Shown here: piece after piece, positions 58,735 to 64,000 of the stretch
Layout of the letters: each line of letters begins with the position of its first letter
Numbering within the stretch: position 1 is the first letter of the stretch
Assembly: GCA_017616675.1 (NCBI GenBank)
Contig: JAFZXR010000025.1
Coordinates: 5,800-69,799, forward strand
DNA from: Bacteroidales bacterium
Lineage (GTDB): Bacteria; Bacteroidota; Bacteroidia; Bacteroidales; F082
DNA: 64,000 nt
Reading direction: 5' to 3'
Program-made: the position numbers and the translations under genes
The notes under the pieces: generated by a model
The model's database searches: none
The model's input: the letters and a program-made list of their open reading frames with translations, nothing else
What the model was told of the DNA's origin: nothing

Positions 58735-60203
58735 GATTTTATGGTTTTTTTAGATGCGGCTAACAACGCGACAAACGTTATTAACCCATTGATAATCAAT
58801 ATTTCAAAGCCAAATTGATAGCCGTTGAACATATCTTTCGAATAGATGTTTAATATATAACTCAAAACCGGCGACGCTATTGCGATGTAAGGCACAAATC
58901 GGTCGGCAGGTTTGCGGTTCTTGATGAAAAGTCCGAATGTATACAAGCCGAGCAGCGGTCCGTAGGTGTAGCCGGCAATCTCGAACACCTTGTCGATAAG
59001 CGACTGCGTGTGGAACGGACGGAATGCTATGATTACCAAGAGGTAGAGCGCTGCGAAGGCGATGTGAATCTTCTTTCTTGTCTTGAGTTTCGCTTCTTCG
59101 GAGATATCGTTTTTGTTGCCGAAATCGAGGAAGTTGTAGCAGAATGTCGTCGTCAGCGCCGTGAGAGTGCCGTCGGCCGACGAATAGCCCGCTGCTACCA
59201 GTCCGATGACGAACACGATGCTTGTGAACTTGCTGAAACTGAATGCGATAGACGGGAAAATCTTGTCGTTGACCACTACTCCACTGTCGTTGCCCGGCAG
59301 TTGGAATCCCGTTTGCTGTGCGTAGTAGATCAAAGCGGCGCCCAAACAGAGGAAGATGATGTTTACAAATATGAACAGAATGCTCGAAGTTATCACATTT
59401 TTCTGGGCGTCGCGCAGACTCTTGCAGGTCATGTTCTTCTGCATCATGTCTTGGTCGAGACCCGTCATCACTATGGTAATGAAGGCGCCGCTTAATATTT
59501 GCTTCAGCCAGAAACGGCTATGATTCGGGTCGGTCTCGAACATCTTCGTGAAGCCTTGCTGTGACGAGGCTTTCAGAAGATCCGGTATCGTGATGTCGAG
59601 CTCTTTCAGGATGCACACCACGGTGATTATCGCTGCCAGAAGCAGAAATGTCGTCTGCAAGGTGTCGGTCCAAACCACAGTCTTTATGCCGCCTTTGAAC
59701 GTGTAGACGAGGATGAGGACTATGAATATCACCGCGGGCACCCAGAACGGGATGCCCCAGGCTTTGAACACGAATTCGTATAACACGAAGACTACCAAGT
59801 ACATACGCAGCGCGGAGCCGAGCAGTCGGGACAGGATGAAAAATGCTGCGCCTGTCTTCTCCGAGTGGCGGCCGAAGCGCATCTCGAGGTAGGAATAGAT
59901 TGAGGTGAGGTTGAGCTTGTAATACAGCGGGAGGAGAAGAAAGGCGATCACCGCGTAGCCTATGATATAGCCGAGAACTATGCCGAAGTAGGTGAACTGA
60001 CTGGTGTAGACGTTGCCAGGCACCGACATGAAGGTGACTCCCGACAGCGAGGCTCCTATCATGCCGTAAGCCACTACAAACCACGGCGATTTGCGGTTTC
60101 CGGTGAAGAACGTCTCATTCGTCGACTTACGCGAAGTGAAGTGCGCTATCACCAGAATCAGCACTGTGTAAATGGTAAAAACTGTAAGTATCAGTGTTGA
60201 CAT
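58731..60203 (-). CDS. Sodium:solute symporter family protein
   Basis: Inner-membrane Na+-coupled transporter of the SSS family, 490 residues with about 13 helices. Family segments include GMIGASLSGVTFMSVPG near residue 55, YTFKGGIKTVVWTDTLQT with the conserved SSS G-G-x-x-x-V-x-W-T-D, and GLVAAGYSSADGTLTALTT. It is only distantly like the other symporter at 12737-14212. The downstream DUF4831-like gene overlaps it by 4 bp. The substrate is unknown; sialic acid, myo-inositol or pantothenate types are possible. Confidence 0.92.
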   Translation of the reverse strand: MSTLILTVFTIYTVLILVIAHFTSRKSTNETFFTGNRKSPWFVVAYGMIGASLSGVTFMSVPGNVYTSQFTYFGIVLGYIIGYAVIAFLLLPLYYKLNLTSIYSYLEMRFGRHSEKTGAAFFILSRLLGSALRMYLVVFVLYEFVFKAWGIPFWVPAVIFIVLILVYTFKGGIKTVVWTDTLQTTFLLLAAIITVVCILKELDITIPDLLKASSQQGFTKMFETDPNHSRFWLKQILSGAFITIVMTGLDQDMMQKNMTCKSLRDAQKNVITSSILFIFVNIIFLCLGAALIYYAQQTGFQLPGNDSGVVVNDKIFPSIAFSFSKFTSIVFVIGLVAAGYSSADGTLTALTTTFCYNFLDFGNKNDISEEAKLKTRKKIHIAFAALYLLVIIAFRPFHTQSLIDKVFEIAGYTYGPLLGLYTFGLFIKNRKPADRFVPYIAIASPVLSYILNIYSKDMFNGYQFGFEILIINGLITFVALLAASKKTIKS

Positions 60204-60246
60204 AAATATCTGATTATAAATAAATTAAAGCACTTTATTTAAAGTA

Positions 60247-60789
60247 TTACTTTAAATATTTGGCAAATTGCAGAAGTGAATCGAATTTGCCGTCGGGCTT
60301 GCATTTCACAGGTTCATCACCTATTAATATAGTGTACATCTCGGCGTTTTTTCCAAACTCGATATCGGAATTTGAATCGCCGATCATGATTGATTTTTCG
60401 AAATCGATTTCCGGAAAGTCGTGTTGCGCCATATAAGCCATCTTCGGACTCGGCTTACGGAAGTTGTCAGGATCCGATTTCAGCTGTGGACAAACATAAA
60501 TGGCGTCTATCCTACCCTGTTGAGCTTCAATGGCTTGCCGCATGTAGTTGTGCGCCTCGTCGACATCGTGCATCGTCATGAGGCCTTTGCCTACACCCTG
60601 CTGATTCGTTACGATGATAATCCTTCCGAACTTCTCCGCGAATATCTTAAAAGCTTCCAGCACACCTGGCAAAAACTCAAACTCCTCTATTTTCTTGACA
60701 TAATCGTCGACGAGGCGCACATTTATCACGCCGTCGCGGTCGAGGAACAAAGTCCATGACTTGTCGATTTTGCCTTTAAAATCCATCAT
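60247..60789 (-). CDS. gmhB: HAD-IIIA phosphatase, heptose bisphosphate phosphatase-like
   Basis: 180-residue phosphatase of HAD subfamily IIIA with motif I LFLDRDGVINVRL, motif II IIVTNQQGVGKG and motif IV MIGDSNSDIEFGKNA. It overlaps gmhA by 4 bp (ATGA), which supports a role as GmhB, removing the 7-phosphate from D-glycero-D-manno-heptose 1,7-bisphosphate in ADP-heptose synthesis for lipopolysaccharide. The cysteine zinc site of classical GmhB is not obvious (only CPQLKSDPDNFRKPSP), so the related histidinol-phosphatase class is an alternative. Confidence 0.83.
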   Translation of the reverse strand: MMDFKGKIDKSWTLFLDRDGVINVRLVDDYVKKIEEFEFLPGVLEAFKIFAEKFGRIIIVTNQQGVGKGLMTMHDVDEAHNYMRQAIEAQQGRIDAIYVCPQLKSDPDNFRKPSPKMAYMAQHDFPEIDFEKSIMIGDSNSDIEFGKNAEMYTILIGDEPVKCKPDGKFDSLLQFAKYLK

Positions 60790-61364
60790 TTCCTAGGAAA
60801 CATTGTGGCTTCGATGATTTCGCAGATGATATGGCCTATCATGATGTGCGACTCCTGGATGCGCGGAGTGCACTGGCTCGGCACGTTGAGAAGTATGTCG
60901 CAGCAGCTCTTCATCTTGCCGCCGCTCTCCCCTGTCATTCCGACAGTCGTAACACCCATTTCCTTAGCTTTTTCAACGGTTTTCAAGATGTTGGCCGAGT
61001 TACCCGATGTACTGATGGCAAACAAAACATCGCCTTTCTTGGCTGAAGCCTCGAGCATGCGGGCATAAACCATGTCGAACGAATAGTCGTTAGCGACAGC
61101 TGTTAAGTAGCTCGTATTCACGTGTAAAGCCTCGGCATTCAGCGGTGCGCGGTCGTAATAAAAACGTCCGCTCAGCTCAGCCGCAAGGTGTTGCGCATCG
61201 GAAGCACTGCCGCCATTGCCGCAGAAATGGATCTTACCTCCTTTTTTCAGCGATTCAACGCATATTGCAGCAGCATTTTTGATATTCTCGATGAGAACTT
61301 TATCATTGATAATCAGCTGTTTAACATCAATTGAATCCTGAATTGTTTTTTCAATGGAAATCAT
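60786..61364 (-). CDS. gmhA: Sedoheptulose 7-phosphate isomerase (SIS domain)
   Basis: First step of ADP-heptose synthesis: isomerises sedoheptulose 7-phosphate to heptose 7-phosphate. The SIS fold shows GKIHFCGNGGSASDAQHLAA near residue 45, AISTSGNSANIL and a late ESHIMIGHIICEIIE with catalytic residues. 192 residues is normal for GmhA. ATG 61364 (MISIEKTIQDSID) is chosen over the upstream 61382. The stop overlaps the gmhB start by 4 bp. A -7 promoter element lies at 61380-61387, next to an 8 bp tandem repeat. Confidence 0.93.
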   Translation of the reverse strand: MISIEKTIQDSIDVKQLIINDKVLIENIKNAAAICVESLKKGGKIHFCGNGGSASDAQHLAAELSGRFYYDRAPLNAEALHVNTSYLTAVANDYSFDMVYARMLEASAKKGDVLFAISTSGNSANILKTVEKAKEMGVTTVGMTGESGGKMKSCCDILLNVPSQCTPRIQESHIMIGHIICEIIEATMFPRK

Positions 61365-61379
61365 TTTTACTATTTTTTG

Positions 61380-61387
61380 CAAAGATA
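61380..61387 (-). promoter_or_regulatory. Putative -7 promoter element of gmhA-gmhB
   Basis: Minus-strand TATCTTTG, perfect TAnnTTTG, 16 bp upstream of the gmhA ATG. The region where the -33 should lie is replaced by an 8 bp tandem repeat. Confidence 0.6.
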
Positions 61388-61394
61388 TGAATTT

Positions 61395-61426
61395 AGTTTA
61401 ATAGTTTAATAGTTTAATAGTTTAAA
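61395..61426. repeat. Four tandem AGTTTAAT units in the gmhA promoter
   Basis: Three perfect copies of AGTTTAAT and one ending AAA, period 8 bp, directly upstream of the gmhA -7 box. Confidence 0.8.
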
Positions 61427-61474
61427 AATTCTTAAAATTTTTGAAATTAATAACACGAAACAAAAGCTTTTTCG

Positions 61475-61482
61475 TATTTTTG
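61475..61482 (+). promoter_or_regulatory. Putative -7 promoter element of DMT-like gene
   Basis: TATTTTTG, perfect TAnnTTTG, 16 bp before the ATG at 61499; no clear -33. Confidence 0.55.
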
Positions 61483-61498
61483 CGCAAATTTTTTAAGC

Positions 61499-61867
61499 AT
61501 GAGAGGATTTTATACAGTTTTAATGTTAATTGTCTCCAACATTTTCATGACATTCGCATGGTATGGCAATTTAAAGCTAAGCGATATGGGATTCATGAAG
61601 GATTGGCCATTGATTCTCGTAATTTTGGCAAGCTGGGGTATCGCTCTTTTAGAGTATTCATTCATGATTCCGGCGAATAGAATCGGCTCGATTGTTCATG
61701 GAGGGCCTTTTACATTGGTTCAGCTTAAAGTTATCCAGGAAGCTGTGAGTCTTATTATCTTCATGATTATCAGCATCAAAGTCTTCAAAATGGGCGAATT
61801 CAACTGGAATCATCTTATCGGATTCGGCTTCTTGGTGCTTGCCGTTTATTTTATTTTTAAAAAATAA
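61499..61867 (+). CDS. Small four-helix membrane protein, DMT/DUF486 family
   Basis: 122-residue protein with four hydrophobic helices (about residues 4-24, 33-55, 70-90, 98-120), matching the DUF486 group of small drug/metabolite-transporter-like proteins. It begins MRGFYTVLMLIVSNIFMTFA and has the conserved NRIGS...GGPFTLVQLKVIQE. The short size suggests it acts as a dimer, as in EmrE-type transporters; the substrate is unknown. It is monocistronic by appearance, with promoters before it and before the next gene. Confidence 0.87.
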   Translation: MRGFYTVLMLIVSNIFMTFAWYGNLKLSDMGFMKDWPLILVILASWGIALLEYSFMIPANRIGSIVHGGPFTLVQLKVIQEAVSLIIFMIISIKVFKMGEFNWNHLIGFGFLVLAVYFIFKK

Positions 61868-61874
61868 GAAAAAC

Positions 61875-61905
61875 TTGCATTTTTAAAGAAATTGTTGTAT
61901 TTTTG
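61875..61905 (+). promoter_or_regulatory. Promoter of the acidic ExoX-C-like gene
   Basis: -33 TTG at 61875-61877 and -7 TATTTTTG at 61898-61905, spacer 20 bp, 22 bp before the ATG. Confidence 0.7.
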
Positions 61906-61927
61906 TAATTCAAAAAATTGATTTGAT

Positions 61928-62338
61928 ATGAAATTTTACGACGTTGATTCGATTTTTACTTTCGGAAAATATGAGGGTGAGACTTTGGCTGAAGTCTTCG
62001 AGAAAGACCCGAAATATATAAAATATTGTGAGGAAAACATCGACGATTTCTACATCGCCCCTGATGTGCTGAAGGAGTTGAGAGCATCATCGCGCGACAA
62101 TAAGCTTCTCACTGCCAATCTTGACGAGATGACCGACGAGGAACTGCGCGATTTCATGAGTGAAATGAACGACATCGACGAGTTTGACGAGAGCAAGCTC
62201 GAAGAAGATTTCGACTGGGAAGAAGGCGAAAACATGTTTGCCGACGATGAAGAGGACATCTTCGGTGAAAATGAGGATGAATATTATGAGGATGAAGGCT
62301 TCGACGAGCCTTACGATGATCCGTACGACAGATATTAA
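61928..62338 (+). CDS. Acidic protein with ExoX C-terminal-like motif
   Basis: 136-residue protein. Residues about 8-45 (IFTFGKYEGETLAEVFEKD, then YIKYCEENID) resemble the C-terminal domain found in exodeoxyribonuclease X and in several small bacterial proteins, a likely nucleic-acid or nuclease-partner module. From about residue 60 the protein is extremely acidic (EDFDWEEGENMFADDEEDIF) and ends in a Tyr/Asp-rich tail, so it may mimic DNA or be disordered. The stop shares the sequence TTAA with the stop of the convergent glycosyltransferase gene. Confidence 0.8.
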   Translation: MKFYDVDSIFTFGKYEGETLAEVFEKDPKYIKYCEENIDDFYIAPDVLKELRASSRDNKLLTANLDEMTDEELRDFMSEMNDIDEFDESKLEEDFDWEEGENMFADDEEDIFGENEDEYYEDEGFDEPYDDPYDRY

Positions 62339-63270
62339 ATCCTTTCGGAAATACCGTAAACTTTATTTTTTGACGACGTTGACTGCACGAGTTCTGCCAA
62401 GAATCCCGTGAGGAACAGCTGTGTACCGACTACCATGCAGAGCAATGCGAGGTAGAACAGCGGACGGTTTGTCATTCCATAAGCGTGGAAAGCGAATTTC
62501 TTTACCACGAGGATGACGCTCATGATGAAACCGGCGAGGAACGTCAGGCTGCCGAGACCGCCGAAGAGGTGCATCGGGCGCTTGCCGAACTTGGAGATGA
62601 AAGTGATGGTGAGCAAATCGAGGTAACCCCTTAAGAATCTGCTCATTCCGAACTTCGAAGTGCCGAATTTCCTCTTCTGATGATGGACCACCTTCTCCCC
62701 TATGTGCGTGAATCCTGCAGCTTTTGCGATGACTGGGATGTAACGGTGCATCTCGCCATAGATCTCGATGCTTTTCACCACTTCGTTACGATAGGCTTTA
62801 AGTCCGCAGTTGAAGTCGTGCAGCTTGATATGTGTCATGCGGCGTGTCGACCAGTTGTAGAACTTCGAAGGGATGTTTTTCGCGAATGTCGAGTCGTAAC
62901 GCTTTTTCTTCCAACCACTTACGAGGTCGTAGCCTTCCTTTTCAATCATGTTGAAGAGCTCCGGAATCTCATCGGGACTGTCCTGAAGGTCGGCATCCAT
63001 GGTGATTACCACATCGCCTTGTGCCACCTTGAAACCTTCGTTGAGGGCGGCCGACTTGCCGTAGTTACGACGGAAGCGGATGCCGTGGATGTTGGGATTC
63101 TCTTCCTTGAGCTTCTGGATGCAATGCCATGAGCCGTCGGTGCTGCCGTCGTCGACAAACACGATCTCGTATGAAAAGTTGTTTTCATTCATGACGCGGC
63201 GAATCCATGCCTCGAGTTCGGGCAACGATTCCTCCTCATTCAGCAAAGGTATGATGACAGATATATCCAT
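62335..63270 (-). CDS. Glycosyltransferase family 2, DPM1/ArnC-like
   Basis: 311-residue membrane-associated enzyme. The GT-A domain starts MDISVIIPLLNEEESLPELE and has EIVFVDDGSTDGSWH and ITMDADLQDSPDEIPEL with the DxD-type metal site. Two C-terminal transmembrane helices (about residues 232-255 and 268-290) anchor it to the inner membrane. This is the pattern of polyprenyl-phosphate mannose/glucose or undecaprenyl-phosphate sugar synthases, supplying lipid-linked sugars for envelope glycans. The DUF4199 gene stop lies 1 bp upstream, so the two form one operon. Confidence 0.92.
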   Translation of the reverse strand: MDISVIIPLLNEEESLPELEAWIRRVMNENNFSYEIVFVDDGSTDGSWHCIQKLKEENPNIHGIRFRRNYGKSAALNEGFKVAQGDVVITMDADLQDSPDEIPELFNMIEKEGYDLVSGWKKKRYDSTFAKNIPSKFYNWSTRRMTHIKLHDFNCGLKAYRNEVVKSIEIYGEMHRYIPVIAKAAGFTHIGEKVVHHQKRKFGTSKFGMSRFLRGYLDLLTITFISKFGKRPMHLFGGLGSLTFLAGFIMSVILVVKKFAFHAYGMTNRPLFYLALLCMVVGTQLFLTGFLAELVQSTSSKNKVYGISERI

Positions 63271-63271
63271 T

Positions 63272-63739
63272 TCAATCTTTTTTACGTGCAAAGATAGCAA
63301 TTATTAATGAATAAAACAGCGATAATATCACATTTATTATCAACATCGAAATGGCGGTGGCTAAAGGCGAGAAAAGCTGGCGCATCTGACGGCCGTTTTC
63401 GTAAAGCCCTATCCTACTCTCGATTCCGACGTAGGCGTAGAGAATATAGATCACTCCGCTGAAGATGACGGAGCCTATCAGTCCGCTGATGAAGCTCATC
63501 TGGAAAGCCTTGCCGTAGGAGAACTCGCTCCACACGAATTTATTCTTGAAGAAGGCTAAAGTGATGCTGAGCCAGACGAACGGGATAAGGTAAATAATTG
63601 AGAATAAATATGATGAGGCGACATACAGGCGTTCGTAAAAGATGGTGTAAGCTATTGATAATAAGAGACATAGCAACAATCCTGAAACTACGATTGTTGT
63701 CCAATACTGCTTGCCTGTGTATGTCGGGTTTATTATCAT
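63272..63739 (-). CDS. DUF4199 family membrane protein
   Basis: 155-residue protein with four hydrophobic helices (about residues 14-34, 43-62, 74-95 and 125-148), starting MIINPTYTGKQYWTTIVVSG. The DUF4199 layout, four helices with a phenylalanine-rich third helix (FSYGKAFQMSFISGLIGSVI), is widespread in Bacteroidota and usually sits next to a GT2 gene, as here. Function unknown. ATG 63739 is used; the TTG at 63748 would sit in the T-run of the SRP RNA terminator. Confidence 0.85.
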   Translation of the reverse strand: MIINPTYTGKQYWTTIVVSGLLLCLLLSIAYTIFYERLYVASSYLFSIIYLIPFVWLSITLAFFKNKFVWSEFSYGKAFQMSFISGLIGSVIFSGVIYILYAYVGIESRIGLYENGRQMRQLFSPLATAISMLIINVILSLFYSLIIAIFARKKD

Positions 63740-63752
63740 CTCAGACAAAAAA

Positions 63753-63848
63753 GGGTAAGCTACTTATATCGCACCGCTCAACCATCTACCCTTGCTGCCT
63801 TCCGACCCTGGGGGAGTTTGACAGGAGCTGGTCGTATAAGACTTACCC
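63753..63848 (-). ncRNA. ffs: Small signal recognition particle RNA (4.5S-type)
   Basis: Read on the minus strand, GGGTAAG at the 5' end pairs with CTTACCC at the 3' end. The apical core has the SRP signature AGGGTCGGAAGGCAGCAAGG, with the GGAA tetraloop region and the asymmetric AGCA bulge that bind Ffh. About 96 nt, right for the bacterial short form. It is followed by six Ts and preceded by a good promoter. The DUF4199 ATG is only 13 bp downstream. Confidence 0.92.
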
Positions 63849-63852
63849 GCTG

Positions 63853-63881
63853 CAAAAATACGAAAATTTTTGATTTGACAA
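63853..63881 (-). promoter_or_regulatory. Promoter of the SRP RNA gene
   Basis: Minus strand -7 TATTTTTG at 63853-63860 and -33 TTG at 63879-63881, spacer 18 bp; transcription should start within a few bases of the RNA 5' end. Confidence 0.8.
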
Positions 63882-63904
63882 GATATTTTGGAAAAATTTA
63901 ATAA

Positions 63905-63938
63905 AAATCCCCGGCGGAAATGCATCCATCGGGGATTT
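63905..63938 (-). terminator. Intrinsic terminator for a minus-strand gene to the right
   Basis: Stem AAATCCCCG/CGGGGATTT (9 bp) with a 16 nt loop. On the minus strand it continues into more Ts. It likely ends a gene lying beyond the window. Confidence 0.7.
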
Positions 63939-63949
63939 GGAATGTTATG

Positions 63950-63971
63950 GAGACGTTTCAGGAAACGTCTC
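63950..63971. repeat. Perfect palindrome GAGACGTTTC/GAAACGTCTC
   Basis: Two 10 bp arms separated by 2 bp. It resembles the AGACGT-type palindromic repeats scattered in Bacteroidota genomes. No gene is seen in 63882-64000. Confidence 0.75.
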
Positions 63972-64000
63972 TACAGGATTATTTCTCCACTTCTTTCTTC

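Noticed and set aside
60935..60960. CTGTCATTCCGACAG resembling the palindromic repeat ends
   Set aside because: It encodes the conserved GmhA segment TTVGMTGESGG, so the similarity is by chance.

Overview
The window is a 64 kb chromosomal segment of a Bacteroidota bacterium, most likely a member of the Bacteroidales. The reasons are many promoter -7 elements of the form TAnnTTTG with little Shine-Dalgarno signal, family content typical of the phylum (DUF349, DUF3127, DUF4199 and DUF4831-like proteins, an AraC regulator with membrane helices, POT transporter, bifunctional RibBA, AddAB-like nucleases), and secreted proteins whose signal peptides end in AQ or SQ. It is mostly core, vertically inherited DNA. 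I see no prophage, CRISPR array, transposase gene, tRNA or rRNA gene.

Layout. 1-2618: 3' end of an RND efflux pump gene and its TolC-type outer membrane partner. 2625-5045: dgt and tsaD on the minus strand. 5058-14212: tamB, an AddA-like helicase-nuclease and a sodium:solute symporter. 14171-22042: a minus-strand block with an NhaC antiporter, a ferredoxin-type aldo/keto reductase with a polyferredoxin membrane partner, ligA, a membrane glycosyltransferase-like protein and a small lipoprotein. 22159-27062: secreted GH2 beta-galactosidase and a POT peptide transporter, facing a membrane-bound AraC regulator. 28472-31181: mnmE and a secreted thioredoxin-like protein. 31341-37353: a secreted endonuclease/phosphatase, then a tightly overlapped minus-strand operon of an AmgK-RapZ-C fusion, a MurU-like nucleotidyltransferase and an AddB-like nuclease. 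37522-44306: DUF349 protein, aroC, then an FMN riboswitch with terminator controlling ribD-ribE-ribBA-ribH. 44342-48035: CYTH protein, pncB, threonine aldolase and a HAD phosphatase. 48131-53036: miaA, cca and clpC in one operon. 53223-57642: gyrA, a TPR protein and a small DUF3127 protein. 57652-61364: DUF4831-like protein, a second symporter, gmhB and gmhA. 61499-63739: small membrane protein, an acidic ExoX-C-like protein, GT2 glycosyltransferase and DUF4199. 63753-63848: the small SRP RNA.

The most interesting structure is a set of short palindromic repeats ending in GTCATTTCGA or GTCATTCCGA. Two copies (41454-41589 and 48017-48154) share a 57 bp core in opposite orientation, about 50 of 57 bases identical by hand alignment, flanked by inverted arms. 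One is read in frame inside ribD; the other supplies the stop codons of two convergent genes. Shorter relatives are read in frame inside the MurU-like and AmgK-like genes and lie in the leader of the thioredoxin-like gene. These look like MITE/REP-type elements that add peptide segments to housekeeping enzymes. Other points are the AmgK-RapZ-C fusion, an SSB-like C-terminal tip on the DUF3127 protein, a polyferredoxin with an internal signal-like segment, a chorismate synthase with an internal deletion, and tandem copies of the 3' end of the AraC gene that form its terminator.
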